This document shows positions 25,255-33,752 of a DNA stretch of 33,836 bases, piece by piece. Origin of the DNA: Planctomycetaceae bacterium (GTDB taxonomy: Bacteria; Planctomycetota; Planctomycetia; Pirellulales; UBA1268); assembly GCA_027486095.1 (NCBI GenBank), contig JAIXPT010000429.1, positions 1-33,836 on the forward strand, written 5' to 3'. Position 1 is the stretch's first letter, and the number at the start of each line of letters is the position of its first letter. The notes beneath the pieces are model-generated. The model saw only the letters and a program-made list of their open reading frames with translations, was not told where the DNA came from and ran no database searches. The translations under genes and the position numbers were made by a program.

Positions 25255-26117
25255 GGGCCGCCGAAAGCCGGCATCATCACCGGGAGCCCTAGCGCCATCG
25301 CATCGATGATTTTCATGGCATACCCCTCGCCGCGGAACGGTGCGACGAGGAGATGCATGTCGCCGTAGAGGCGGATCAGATCGCTTTTGGAAAGAAACGT
25401 CTCGTGCCACACCAACTTCGGAAACGACGGCTGGGCCGCGATCAACTCGCGGAGCACCCGCGAGCCGCAGGCGGCGCCGTAATCCTTGATGTGGATTTCG
25501 ACGGGGTCGTTTGCGGAGAAGGCCTTGGCGAGGGCCGGGATCAGGATGTCGGTGCCGTAGCGATCGAGGTCGTGGGAATTGGTGACCACGAGGATTCGGC
25601 GCACCGTGGCGGCGTCCCGGGACTTCCCGGCCGGAAAGAGCGACTCGATTTCCGGCGAGTATCCCGGGGCCACCACGGAGCAGCGCGAGGCCGGAACCCC
25701 GAGGTCCACGAGGCTGTCGCGGCAGAACGAACTCAGGGGGAGCTTCCGCGCATCGTTGGTCGCGAGGTTGCAGCTCCACTGGTCGAGCGGGTGGATGCCG
25801 CCCCGAAACCGGGAGTTGGTGACGAACAACTCGGCGTCGATCTCACCCGCCGTCTCCTGCATGAGGAACTGCGACAAGCAGTGGTTGAGTTTGACGTCGT
25901 AGCCCAGGCAGGGCGTATCGCTGATGACCGCCTCCTGCTGGGGCCGCAGTCGCGGTTCAAGCGTGGGGCACAGCGTGCAGACGGGGAACAGACTGACCTG
26001 CACGCCGAGATCGGCGAGCGCGACGGCCAATTCGCCCGCGACCCAGGTCAGGGCGCTTCCCTGAGAGAGATCGATCGCCAGGTGGATCCCATCCCGCCCA
26101 CGCTGCTCGGTTGCCAT
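24924..26117 (-). CDS. GT4 module of a frameshifted GT4-GT2 fusion
   Basis: This is the 5' half of an apparent bifunctional glycosyltransferase. ATG 26117 has AGGA six bases upstream and lies 26 bases after rfbB. Residues 1 to about 288 are a GT4/GT-B protein: HLAIDLSQGSALTWVAGELAVAL at the N-terminus, LVVTNSHDLDRYG around the domain junction, and FRGEGYAMKIIDAMALGLPVMMPAFGGP, where the usual E-x7-E motif reads E-x7-D. After GGP (near 25254) this frame turns into low-complexity Arg/Ser sequence to the stop at 24924, while the correct continuation lies in the next frame. Restoring one C in the CCCC run would give a single protein of about 797 aa. It could be a pseudogene or an assembly error. 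Confidence 0.75.
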   Translation of the reverse strand: MATEQRGRDGIHLAIDLSQGSALTWVAGELAVALADLGVQVSLFPVCTLCPTLEPRLRPQQEAVISDTPCLGYDVKLNHCLSQFLMQETAGEIDAELFVTNSRFRGGIHPLDQWSCNLATNDARKLPLSSFCRDSLVDLGVPASRCSVVAPGYSPEIESLFPAGKSRDAATVRRILVVTNSHDLDRYGTDILIPALAKAFSANDPVEIHIKDYGAACGSRVLRELIAAQPSFPKLVWHETFLSKSDLIRLYGDMHLLVAPFRGEGYAMKIIDAMALGLPVMMPAFGGPWNTPRWEDTCRLNSTRCPSARATTPNTTSSVQVPTGVRCARTRSSSRCGRISAAPRRPTRRRQSPGPTSSRDTPGGTLPSRSCMRCTNGVPRRSGKRPAAAGRPRSRSR

Positions 26118-26143
26118 GAGCGATCCTGTCCTTCCCGGACGAG

Positions 26144-27211
26144 TCACGTCGCGGCAGCGGCCAGCCCCAACCGCGCCCGGCGGTAGCCGCCGCTGGCGAT
26201 GTTCGCCACCCACTCGGTGTGATCGAGATACCACGCGACCGTCCGCACGATCCCCTCGTCGAACGACAGGCTCGGCTGCCACCCGAGCTCGCTGCGGATC
26301 TTGGTGAAATCAATCGCATACCGCCGGTCGTGGCCGGGCCGATCCTTGACCGACGTGATCAGCGACGTCGAGGGCGCGTGCGGCAACCCCGGCCGCAAGG
26401 CATCGACCGCCCGGCAGATCGCATGGACCACGTCGATATTTTTCCGTTCGCTGTCGCCGCCCACGTTGTAGACCTCGCCGACGCGGCCGCGGGCGAGCAC
26501 CGCGCGAATCGCCCGGCAGTGATCCCCGACGAACAGCCAGTCGCGCACCTGGGCGCCGTCGCCATACACCGGCAACGGCTTGCCCTCGAGGCAATTCAAG
26601 ATCATCACCGGAATCAGCTTCTCGGGAAACTGGAAGGGGCCGTAGTTGTTGGAGCAGTTGGTCGTAAGCGTCGGCAGGCCATACGTGTGGTGATACGCGC
26701 GCACAAAGTGGTCACTCGCGGCCTTCGACGCCGAATAAGGCGAGTTTGGTGCGTAGGGAGTCGTCTCCTGAAAGGCGCCCATGGGCCCGAGCGATCCATA
26801 CACTTCGTCGGTGGAGACGTGCAGAAAGCGAAACGCCCGCTGCTCGGCGTCGGGCAGGGCCTTCCAATGGTGACGTGTCTCCTCGAGCAGCCGGAACGTG
26901 CCCACGACATTCGTCTCCACGAAGGCTCCGGGCCCGTCGATCGAACGATCAACATGGCTCTCGGCGGCGAAGTTCACGATCGCGGCGGGGCGGTGCTCGC
27001 GCAGGAGCTGTCGGATGCACTCGGCATCGGCGATATCGCCGCGCACGAACACGTGCCGCGGATCCCCGGCGACGGAGGCGAGCGATTCGAGATTGCCGGC
27101 GTAGGTGAGCTTGTCGAGATTGACGACGGCCGACCGCTCTTCGGCAAGCCACTGCCGCACGAATTCGCCGCCAATGAAGCCGGCGCCGCCGGTCACGAGG
27201 ATTGGACGCAT
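26144..27211 (-). CDS. rfbB: dTDP-glucose 4,6-dehydratase
   Basis: The enzyme converts dTDP-glucose to dTDP-4-keto-6-deoxyglucose, the second step to dTDP-rhamnose, in the cytoplasm. The 355-aa length is normal. Visible hallmarks are [13 protein letters not shown] (NAD binding), NLDKLTYAGNLESL, NFAAESHVDRSI, the catalytic HVSTDEVYG (Thr-Asp-Glu) and YSASKAASDHF (Tyr and Lys), NCSNNYGPFQFPEKLIP, and KDRPGHDRRYAID. The start overlaps the end of rfbD by 19 bases. It is the fourth gene of the operon and precedes the split GT4-GT2 gene. I am sure of the function. Confidence 0.96.
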   Translation of the reverse strand: MRPILVTGGAGFIGGEFVRQWLAEERSAVVNLDKLTYAGNLESLASVAGDPRHVFVRGDIADAECIRQLLREHRPAAIVNFAAESHVDRSIDGPGAFVETNVVGTFRLLEETRHHWKALPDAEQRAFRFLHVSTDEVYGSLGPMGAFQETTPYAPNSPYSASKAASDHFVRAYHHTYGLPTLTTNCSNNYGPFQFPEKLIPVMILNCLEGKPLPVYGDGAQVRDWLFVGDHCRAIRAVLARGRVGEVYNVGGDSERKNIDVVHAICRAVDALRPGLPHAPSTSLITSVKDRPGHDRRYAIDFTKIRSELGWQPSLSFDEGIVRTVAWYLDHTEWVANIASGGYRRARLGLAAAAT

Positions 27212-28104
27212 GAGCCACTTTCCCGATTCGAGGATGAAAAATTCAGGGATGCAACGTATTCAGCCACGCCGTCACGCCAGTCTGGCATTTCGACGCCTGC
27301 GGCTTGGAGCCGCGCGAGATCAAGGACGCTGTAGGGCGGGCGGGGGGCGGGCAGCGGATAGGCGGACGACGGTATCGGCTCGACTGGCGTCGCCACACCT
27401 GCCGCATCGAGCAGCCTCGAGGCGAACCCATGCCACGTCGTGGCCCCGGCATTCGTGACATGGAAGGTGCCCGTGGCACCGCGATCGATGAGTGCCAGGA
27501 TCGCGGCGGCGACATGCGGCACATAGCTCGGCGTGCAGTGCTGGTCATCGACCACCCGGAGCACGTCGCGCTCCCCAGAGAGCACGAGCATCGTGTCGGC
27601 GAAGCAGCGGCCGCGCACCGGCCCCGATGGCCCGACGGAATAAAGCCCGCACGTCCGCACGACAAGATGCCGCGGGCAGCCCGCGGCGGCGATCTCACCG
27701 GCCAGCTTGCTGCGGCCATACACGCCGAGAGGACCCGGGGCGTCGGCCTCGCGATACGGTTGCCTGCGGGTGGCGTCGGCACCGAACACATAGTCGCTAC
27801 TGACCTGCACGAAGAGCGCGTTGATCGTGGAACATGCCGCGGCGAGGGCGGCCACCGCGCCGGCGTTCGCGGCGAAGCATGCGGCCGGATCCCGCTCGGC
27901 CGCATCGACGGCGGTCCAGGCCGCGCAATTGATCACGACCGCCGGGGCCAGGTCCGTAAGCACCCGCGGCACGTCGCCCGAGTTCGTGATGTCGAGAGCC
28001 GACCTAGGCAGCGGTGCGGCGGCGCTGCCCAGCCGGCGGCAGAGCTCCCGCCCCAGCTGGCCGTTGGATCCCGTCACCACGATCCGCCCGAGAAGCGTGT
28101 CCAT
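27193..28104 (-). CDS. rfbD: dTDP-4-dehydrorhamnose reductase
   Basis: It reduces dTDP-4-keto-rhamnose to dTDP-L-rhamnose, the last step of the pathway. The 303-aa protein has [14 protein letters not shown] for NAD(P)H binding, [25 protein letters not shown], the catalytic YGRSKLAGE (Tyr/Lys), and [15 protein letters not shown] 28104 is chosen, with GGAGAG seven bases upstream; the ORF-track start at 28152 would only add residues inside the rfbA coding region. It is overlapped by 101 bases of the extended rfbA 3' end and itself overlaps rfbB by 19 bases, so translation of these genes is probably coupled. Confidence 0.93.
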   Translation of the reverse strand: MDTLLGRIVVTGSNGQLGRELCRRLGSAAAPLPRSALDITNSGDVPRVLTDLAPAVVINCAAWTAVDAAERDPAACFAANAGAVAALAAACSTINALFVQVSSDYVFGADATRRQPYREADAPGPLGVYGRSKLAGEIAAAGCPRHLVVRTCGLYSVGPSGPVRGRCFADTMLVLSGERDVLRVVDDQHCTPSYVPHVAAAILALIDRGATGTFHVTNAGATTWHGFASRLLDAAGVATPVEPIPSSAYPLPAPRPPYSVLDLARLQAAGVEMPDWRDGVAEYVASLNFSSSNRESGSCVQSS

Positions 28105-29002
28105 CCGTGGGCTCTCCGTTCCTCGAGAATTCCGTCGCGATTTCGAACACATATCTGCCGTAGTCGCTCTTCATGGTGCCGCTTGTCGCGATCAATTCCG
28201 CGGCTGTGACATAGCCGAGATGGAGCGCGATCTCCTCGAGGCAGGCGATCTTCAGCCCTTGGCGCTCCTGGATCGTCTGCACGAACGAGGAGGCCTGAAG
28301 CAGCGAATCGGGTGTGCCCGTGTCGAGCCAGGCGAATCCGCGGCCGAGCGTTTCCACTGCCAAATCACCCCGCTCCAGATACACGCGGTTCAAGTCGGTG
28401 ATCTCGAGTTCGCCGCGGCGGCTCGGCCGTAGGTCACGGGCGATCTGCACGACGTCGCGGTCGTAAAAATAAAGCCCGGGCACCGCGTAGTGCGATCGCG
28501 GCTGGGCGGGCTTCTCCTCGAGCGAGAGCGCCCGGCCTGCGGCATCGAATTCGACGACGCCGAATCGCTCAGGGTCGCGCACTGGATAGGCGAAGATCGT
28601 CGCACCGTGCTCGCGGGCCGCAGCGGCATGCAGCACTCCCTGAAAGCCATGGCCATAGAAAATGTTGTCGCCGAGCACGAGCGCTGCCCGGCTTCCGGCC
28701 AGGAACTCGGCCCCGATCACGAAGGCCTGGGCAAGCCCCTCGGGACGAGGCTGCTCGGCATACTCGAGCGCGATGCCGAACGACGAGCCGTCGCCGAGCA
28801 GCCGCTGAAAGTGGGGCAGATCGTGCGGCGTCGAGATCAGGAGAATGTCGCGGATGCCGGCGAGCATCAGGGCCGAGATCGGATAGTAGACCATCGGCTT
28901 GTCGTAGATCGGCAGCAGCTGCTTCGAGATCGCGAGCGTCATCGGGTGCAGCCGCGTTCCGGATCCACCGGCAAGCACGATGCCCTTCAAGGGAGCGGTC
29001 AT
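28004..29002 (-). CDS. rfbA: Glucose-1-phosphate thymidylyltransferase, C-terminally extended
   Basis: The enzyme makes dTDP-glucose from glucose-1-phosphate and dTTP, the first step to dTDP-rhamnose. [36 protein letters not shown] is the classic nucleotide-binding and catalytic start. [29 protein letters not shown] and [16 protein letters not shown] are further family marks. ATG 29002 has GAGGA nine bases upstream. The family normally ends about where the sequence reads [12 protein letters not shown], near residue 290. Here an added tail of about 39 residues, rich in Gly/Ala/Arg, runs 101 bases into rfbD, as if the native stop had been lost. The tail is unlikely to matter for catalysis. Confidence 0.94.
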   Translation of the reverse strand: MTAPLKGIVLAGGSGTRLHPMTLAISKQLLPIYDKPMVYYPISALMLAGIRDILLISTPHDLPHFQRLLGDGSSFGIALEYAEQPRPEGLAQAFVIGAEFLAGSRAALVLGDNIFYGHGFQGVLHAAAAREHGATIFAYPVRDPERFGVVEFDAAGRALSLEEKPAQPRSHYAVPGLYFYDRDVVQIARDLRPSRRGELEITDLNRVYLERGDLAVETLGRGFAWLDTGTPDSLLQASSFVQTIQERQGLKIACLEEIALHLGYVTAAELIATSGTMKSDYGRYVFEIATEFSRNGEPTDGHASRADRGDGIQRPAGAGALPPAGQRRRTAA

Positions 29003-29024
29003 GGTGATGATTCCTCGGGCGGCT

Positions 29025-29522
29025 TTAGGACGGATCGAATTGGTAGGGCGAGTTGGCGTCGTGCTCGTGCCGGATCTCGTCCACGGGTTCGCGCTTGCCG
29101 GGGCCGGCATAGAGCCGGTTCGGGCCGTTGAACACCCACCCGGGCACCGTACTGACATTGCGATAGGCATGCACCACTCCGGGCGGAATCGAGACCGCGC
29201 ATGGGCTCGACTCGCCGCACCGCGTGCGTGTCTGCACCCCGTGTGTCGGCGATGAAGGGCGGGCGTCCCACAAGACGAGCTCGAAGTCGCCCGGCCCAAT
29301 GAAGGCGAAGTAGTCGGTCTGGTCGTGGTGCTCATGCGGTCCGCGCGTGACGCCTGGTTCGGTCTGGCTGATGTAGGCCATCACGGGATGCAGATCGGGG
29401 TCGAGCTCATCTTCACGATAGAGCTCCACGAGCCAGCCGCGCTGGTCGCCGTGGCGACGGAGCGGCTTGAAGACGACGTCGGCGATCTGGGCGGCGGCCG
29501 CGGTGGTCGAGGGCGTGCTCAT
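29025..29522 (-). CDS. Divergent dTDP-4-dehydrorhamnose 3,5-epimerase-like cupin
   Basis: A 165-aa cupin in the position of rfbC, first in the rhamnose operon. The sequence has a His-rich [30 protein letters not shown], and [14 protein letters not shown], matching the general RmlC layout (RGLH..., VDLR..SPT.G, IPxGxAHGF). However, it lacks the canonical RGLHxQ and KLV segments and the usual FYKxT...Y region, reading instead [26 protein letters not shown]. It is also shorter than typical RmlC (about 180 aa). ATG 29522 has GGAG six bases upstream. It is either the 3,5-epimerase of this pathway in a divergent form or a related sugar-nucleotide cupin; the position favours the former. Confidence 0.75.
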   Translation of the reverse strand: MSTPSTTAAAAQIADVVFKPLRRHGDQRGWLVELYREDELDPDLHPVMAYISQTEPGVTRGPHEHHDQTDYFAFIGPGDFELVLWDARPSSPTHGVQTRTRCGESSPCAVSIPPGVVHAYRNVSTVPGWVFNGPNRLYAGPGKREPVDEIRHEHDANSPYQFDPS

Positions 29523-29652
29523 GATTTTCTCCAGGAATGACTCGGGGAAATAGGCAATCCTCGGAAACACCGCAACCCCGGATTCCCGAAAAATCTCCCG
29601 CTGCCCCGACCGCCGGATCCCGCTAGGATCCCCCTCGCCCCGGTGGCCTCCC

Positions 29653-30603
29653 ATGCCCCGATTCACTGACGACGTGTTTCCTGACGCCTGCTTCCCGCTG
29701 GTCGCGACAACGGGTCCGGCCGCCCACGCGCGGCGGGTGCGGGGGCTCGCGCGCATGGCGCGATCGCGCGTGGCATTCGCCGGTTTGGCCCGCAACCTCG
29801 GGCCGATCCTGCCGCTCACGATCCGGCGGCTCGAACGCCTGGCCGCGTTGTTCGCCGACTCGCGCACGTTCATCTTCGAGAACGACTCGGTAGACGACAC
29901 GAAGGCGATCCTGCGCAGCTGGGCCGCTTCGAACCCGCGAGTGAGCATCACCAGCGACGATCGCCGCGACCCCCGCAATCCGACCTCCCGCTGCCTCCAG
30001 CGCATCGAGCGCATGGCCCGCTATCGGCGGGTCTGCCAGGAGCATGTGGTGGGGTCTTGTGAAGATTTCGACGTGACCATCCTGCTCGACCTCGACATCC
30101 AGGGCGGATTCAGCATCGACGGCATTGCCGATACCTTCGGCCACGATGGCTGGGACTTCGTCGGCTCGAACGGACTGATTTTTCGCCGTCAAGGCCTGCG
30201 CTTCAACGCCGTGAGGCAATACGACATGTGGGCGCTGCGGTTCGACCGTGCGATGACGCCGCTGCGCACGGCCGAGGCCCATCGCCATTTCTTCCAAGTC
30301 GGTGATCCGCTGGTGCCGGTCACCTCGTGCTTCGGTGGCCTGGGCGTCTACACGATGGAGGCGTTTCGTGCCGGCCGGTACGGAGCCACCGACTGCGAAC
30401 ACGTCGTGTTTCATCGGAGCCTCATCGACCAGGGCTTCCACCGGCTCTTCCTCAACCCGAGCCAGCTTGTGATCTACGGTCGGCGGCATCGCTTCGGCGA
30501 CTCCATCATGCGCCGGCTTCTGGGCGCCGCGGGCGCGGTCACCGGGCACGAGCCTGTCGCCTGGGAGTTTGCCGCCCTTCCGGCCGACCGGCCGGCGGCC
30601 TGA
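29653..30603 (+). CDS. Putative GT-A glycosyltransferase, CAP59/GT69-like
   Basis: A 316-aa protein with a GT-A-like layout. TFIFENDSVDDTKAILRSWA resembles the nucleotide-binding strand of CAP59/Anp1-type mannosyltransferases. CLQRIERMARYRRVCQEHV corresponds to their Tyr/Arg-rich helix, and VTILLDLDIQGGFSIDGI supplies a DxD metal site. WDFVGSNG and VTSCFGGLGVYTMEAF follow. I assign the family from motif resemblance only; a distant GT2 is the main alternative. It diverges from the rhamnose operon across 130 bases, so it may be the last gene of the glycan locus before the sucC-sucD block. Only a weak GGTGG lies upstream of the ATG. Confidence 0.6.
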   Translation: MPRFTDDVFPDACFPLVATTGPAAHARRVRGLARMARSRVAFAGLARNLGPILPLTIRRLERLAALFADSRTFIFENDSVDDTKAILRSWAASNPRVSITSDDRRDPRNPTSRCLQRIERMARYRRVCQEHVVGSCEDFDVTILLDLDIQGGFSIDGIADTFGHDGWDFVGSNGLIFRRQGLRFNAVRQYDMWALRFDRAMTPLRTAEAHRHFFQVGDPLVPVTSCFGGLGVYTMEAFRAGRYGATDCEHVVFHRSLIDQGFHRLFLNPSQLVIYGRRHRFGDSIMRRLLGAAGAVTGHEPVAWEFAALPADRPAA

Positions 30604-30636
30604 GCCGGTCTGCCGCGGCCGCACGGCCCACGGCAG

Positions 30637-30664
30637 TTGTCGCGGCGAGCGTTCGTGCCATATT
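30637..30664 (+). promoter_or_regulatory. Possible sucC promoter
   Basis: TTGTCG (-35-like) is followed after 16 bases by CATATT (-10-like, four of six matches). This would place the start about 33 bases before the sucC ATG, in the only gap upstream of that gene. The gap is 100 bases long, so some promoter is expected here, but the match is modest. Confidence 0.3.
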
Positions 30665-30703
30665 GTCCGCCGGGCACATTGAATCCGCACCGAGGGCCCA
30701 GCC

Positions 30704-31897
30704 ATGAAAATCCACGAGTTCCAGGCCAAGGATCTGCTGCGGGCCGCCGGCGTGCCTGTATTGGCAGGACGTGTCGCGACCACGCCCGCCGAGGCCGCCG
30801 CCGCGTTCACGGCGCTGGGCACTCCCGTCTGCGCCGTGAAGGCCCAGATCCACGCGGGCGGCCGCGGCAAGGGGAAGGTGCAGGGGGGTGAGCAGCGTGG
30901 CGTGGAGCTCGCCAAGACCGCCGCCGACGCCGAGCGCATCGCTGCGGGCTTGCTCGGCAAGACGCTCGTCACGATCCAGACCGGCCCCGAGGGCCAGGTG
31001 GTGCGGCGCGTGTTCGTGGAGAGCGGCTGTGCGATCGACCGCGAGCTCTACTGCGCCGTGCTCGTCGATCGCCGCGTCGGATCGCCCGTGTTGATCGCCA
31101 GCACGGCCGGCGGCATGGATATCGAAGAGGTGGCGGCGAAGACGCCGGAGCTGATTCTTTCCGAGCCCTTCGATCCCGACCGCGGGCTCGCCGGCTATCA
31201 GGCGCGGCTCTTGGCATCGAAGCTCGGGCTGCCCACGGCGAGCTGGCGGCATGCCGAAACCTTCTTCCGCCGGCTCTGCCAGGCATTCGTCGATCTCGAC
31301 GCCTCGCTTCTCGAGATCAACCCGCTCGTGCTCACGAAGGACGGCACGCTCGTGGCCCTCGACGCCAAGATGACCTTCGACGACAACGCGCTCTTCCGCC
31401 ACAAAGACGTGGCCGCGCTCCGCGACGAGGCCGAAGAAGAGCCGGCCGAAACGCGGGCTGCCGCCGCGGGCCTTTCCTATGTCAAGCTCAATGGCACGAT
31501 CGGCTGCCTCGTGAATGGCGCGGGCCTGGCCATGAGCACGATGGATCTCGTGAAATATCATGGCGGCGAGCCGGCCAACTTTCTCGACGTGGGCGGCGGG
31601 GCTGACGTGAAGCAGGTGACGGAAGCCTTCCGGATCATCCTTTCCGACAAACACGTGAAGGCGATCCTCGTCAACATCTTCGGCGGCATCATGCGTTGCA
31701 CCACGATCGCCACCGCGCTCGTCGAAGCCTCGAAGACCGTCGGCTTCACCGTGCCGCTCGTCGTGCGGCTCGAGGGCACCGAGGTCGAGGAAGGCAAGAA
31801 AATTCTCGCCTCGAGCGGCACCGCGATCATCACCGCCGACGGCCTCACCGACGCCGCCAAGAAGGTCGTCGCCGCCGCCGGGAGGCCCGAGGCGTGA
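30704..31897 (+). CDS. sucC: Succinyl-CoA ligase (ADP-forming) beta subunit
   Basis: The beta subunit binds nucleotide and CoA in the TCA-cycle step that converts succinyl-CoA to succinate. The 397-aa protein has the ATP-grasp start [25 protein letters not shown] for nucleotide binding, [13 protein letters not shown] and [12 protein letters not shown] for metal binding, and [13 protein letters not shown] in the C-terminal ligase domain. GAGGG lies seven bases before the ATG. The last four residues and the stop (RPEA, TGA) are encoded by a palindromic-repeat half-site also found near the window's right end. The gene is followed by sucD after 55 bases. Confidence 0.96.
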   Translation: MKIHEFQAKDLLRAAGVPVLAGRVATTPAEAAAAFTALGTPVCAVKAQIHAGGRGKGKVQGGEQRGVELAKTAADAERIAAGLLGKTLVTIQTGPEGQVVRRVFVESGCAIDRELYCAVLVDRRVGSPVLIASTAGGMDIEEVAAKTPELILSEPFDPDRGLAGYQARLLASKLGLPTASWRHAETFFRRLCQAFVDLDASLLEINPLVLTKDGTLVALDAKMTFDDNALFRHKDVAALRDEAEEEPAETRAAAAGLSYVKLNGTIGCLVNGAGLAMSTMDLVKYHGGEPANFLDVGGGADVKQVTEAFRIILSDKHVKAILVNIFGGIMRCTTIATALVEASKTVGFTVPLVVRLEGTEVEEGKKILASSGTAIITADGLTDAAKKVVAAAGRPEA

Positions 31898-31908
31898 GCC
31901 GCGAGGAT
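31881..31908 (+). repeat. Half-site of a dispersed palindromic repeat, overlapping the sucC stop
   Basis: GGAGGCCCGAGGCGTGAGCC plus GCGAGGAT nearly equals the left arm of the inverted repeat at 33753 (GGAAGCCCGAGGCGTAAGCC plus GAGAGGAT); 25 of 28 bases agree. The TGA inside it is the sucC stop. Repeats built on this GCCCGAGGCGTGAGCCG core are, as I recall, common between genes in planctomycetes. Confidence 0.65.
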
Positions 31909-31952
31909 GACTTGACCACCGGCGTTCCTCCCCGAATCCCGAGACCCCTCCT

Positions 31953-32825
31953 ATGAGCATCCTCGTCAACCGCGACACCCGCGTGATCTGCCAGGGCATC
32001 ACCGGCAAGGTCGGAGAGTTTCACACCCGCGGCTGCCTGGCCTATGGCACCCGGATGGTGGGCGGCGTCACGCCGGGCAAGGGGGGCGAGACAGTCGCCG
32101 ATCTGCCCGTCTTCGACACCGTCGCCGAAGCCCGCGATGCGACGGGCGCGAATGCCACGATGATCTTTGTGCCGCCGGCATTCGCGGCCGATGCGATCCT
32201 CGAGGCGGTCGCGGCGGGCATCGAGCTCGTGATCGCGATCACCGAGGGGATCCCCGTGCTCGACATGGCCCGCGTGATGCCCGTGGTGCACGCCTCCAAG
32301 AGCCGGCTCATCGGCCCCAACTGCCCCGGCGTGATCACGCCGGGCGAGTGCAAGATCGGCATCATGCCTGGCTATATCCACACGCCCGGCCATGTCGGCG
32401 TGATGAGCCGCTCAGGCACGCTCACGTACGAGGCCGTCTGGCAGCTCACGCAACTCGGCCACGGGCAGAGCACGTGCGTCGGCCTCGGCGGCGACCCGCT
32501 CGTGGGCTCGAGTTTCATCGACATCCTCGAACTCTTCCAAAATGACCCCGACACCCATGCGATCCTGATGATGGGCGAGATCGGCGGCAGCGCCGAAGAA
32601 GAGGCCGCCGAGTATGTGAAAAAGCATGTCACGAAGCCCGTCGCCGCCTTCATCGCCGGCCGCACGGCGCCGCCAGGCAAGCGCATGGGGCACGCGGGCG
32701 CCATCATCTCGGGGGGCAAGGGTACGGCGGAGGCCAAGCTCGCCGCCCTTCGCGACGCCGGGATCGAGGTGGCCGAGAGCCCGGCCGACATGGGCACGGC
32801 GCTCGTGCGTGCGATCAAGCGGTGA
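31953..32825 (+). CDS. sucD: Succinyl-CoA ligase (ADP-forming) alpha subunit
   Basis: The alpha subunit binds CoA and carries the phosphohistidine of the TCA-cycle ligase. The 290-aa length is typical. [20 protein letters not shown] is the N-terminal CoA-binding region, followed by [30 protein letters not shown] and [15 protein letters not shown] come next. [17 protein letters not shown] holds the phosphorylated His. It pairs with sucC upstream in the expected order. The 55-base spacer is wider than in compact sucCD pairs because it contains part of the palindromic repeat. Only a weak GAG precedes the ATG. Confidence 0.96.
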   Translation: MSILVNRDTRVICQGITGKVGEFHTRGCLAYGTRMVGGVTPGKGGETVADLPVFDTVAEARDATGANATMIFVPPAFAADAILEAVAAGIELVIAITEGIPVLDMARVMPVVHASKSRLIGPNCPGVITPGECKIGIMPGYIHTPGHVGVMSRSGTLTYEAVWQLTQLGHGQSTCVGLGGDPLVGSSFIDILELFQNDPDTHAILMMGEIGGSAEEEAAEYVKKHVTKPVAAFIAGRTAPPGKRMGHAGAIISGGKGTAEAKLAALRDAGIEVAESPADMGTALVRAIKR

Positions 32826-32934
32826 AAGTGAAGGTTATCTGCCGTGGGCCGGGCTGGCCCAAGGCTCCTCGAGCGTTCGCCGACCCGCCTCACCTCGCTG
32901 TGGCATCGGAACACGGGTCATCTACACTCTTCCT

Positions 32935-33669
32935 ATGCACATCAGCCTCTTCATTCCCTGCTTCGTCGATCAGATGACGCCGCAGGTGGGCATGGCGGTG
33001 GCGACCGTGCTCGAGCGGCTCGGCCACACCTGCGAGTTTCGCACAGGCCAGACCTGCTGCGGGCAGCCGAGCTTCAACTCGGGCTACTGGGACGAGGCTC
33101 GCGACGTGGCCCGGCGGGCGCTCGACGTGTTTGCCGGGGCCGAGGCGGTCGTCGGCCCCAGCGGCTCGTGCGTGGCGATGATGCGGGTTTTCTATCCGCA
33201 GCTCTTCGAGGGCATGCCCGAAGAGACGAGAGCCCTCGACCTCGCCGCCCGGACGTTCGAATTCGGGGAGTTCCTGGTCGAGAAGCTCGGGGTCACGGAC
33301 GTCGGCGCCCGATTTCCCCATCGCGTCACCTACCACGACGGCTGCCACGGTCTCCGTGAATTGCGAATCAAAAATGCGCCCCGGGAGCTCTTGCGAAACG
33401 TGCGCGACCTCGAACTTGTCGAGTGCGACGAGCCCGAGAGCTGCTGCGGATTCGGCGGGCTCTTCAGCGTGAAGTTTCCGATGATCTCGACGGCCATGGC
33501 CGAGGTGAAGGGCGGCTCGCTCGCCCGCACGGGGTGCGACTACATCGTGTCGAGCGATCCCTCCTGCCAGCTCCAGCTCGACGGCTGGCTCACGCGCCAC
33601 ACGCCGGCCGGCAGCCCGCCGCCGCGGACGATCCACCTGGCCGAAGTCTTGGCAACGGCGGGTGCGTGA
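32935..33669 (+). CDS. lutA: LutA/YkgE-like (Fe-S)-binding protein of lactate utilisation
   Basis: A 244-aa protein with the two CCG-domain cysteine clusters of LutA. HISLFIPCFVDQM starts the protein, then TCCGQPSFNSGYWDEAR, VGPSGSC, YHDGCHGLRELRI, CCGFGGLFSVKFP and SSDPSCQLQLDG. These match LutA/YkgE, a subunit of the iron-sulfur L-lactate-oxidising complex LutABC. The real start is ATG 32935; the ORF-track start at 32626 runs through sucD. LutB and LutC are not seen in the 167 bases that remain on the right, so they may lie beyond the window or elsewhere. It lies 109 bases after sucD. Confidence 0.88.
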   Translation: MHISLFIPCFVDQMTPQVGMAVATVLERLGHTCEFRTGQTCCGQPSFNSGYWDEARDVARRALDVFAGAEAVVGPSGSCVAMMRVFYPQLFEGMPEETRALDLAARTFEFGEFLVEKLGVTDVGARFPHRVTYHDGCHGLRELRIKNAPRELLRNVRDLELVECDEPESCCGFGGLFSVKFPMISTAMAEVKGGSLARTGCDYIVSSDPSCQLQLDGWLTRHTPAGSPPPRTIHLAEVLATAGA

Positions 33670-33683
33670 CGCTCCTGAGCTCG

Positions 33684-33724
33684 GAGCCGGCGATACGGTT
33701 GGTGCCGGCTCGGGGTTACCCCGT
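33684..33724 (+). terminator. Stem-loop region after lutA, possible terminator
   Basis: GAGCCGGC at 33684-33691 pairs with GCCGGCTC at 33704-33711 around a 12-base loop. A second small hairpin (CGGGG-TTA-CCCCG) follows at once. It lies 15 bases after the lutA stop, the right place for a terminator, but no T run follows, so it could equally be a structured repeat or attenuating element. Confidence 0.3.
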
Positions 33725-33752
33725 ACCGTCTCGCCGGACGTTCGCCTTCGCC

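Noticed and set aside
25254-25257. Programmed -1 frameshift site for the GT4-GT2 gene
   Set aside because: A short C run without an X-XXY-YYZ slippery heptamer or an evident downstream structure is not enough to claim programmed shifting; kept only as one option in the finding.
29623-32008. Long minus-strand ORFs (29623-30972 and 30539-32008) opposite the GT-A gene and sucC
   Set aside because: sucC is certain, and the GT-A gene has conserved motifs; the antisense frames have only biased composition.
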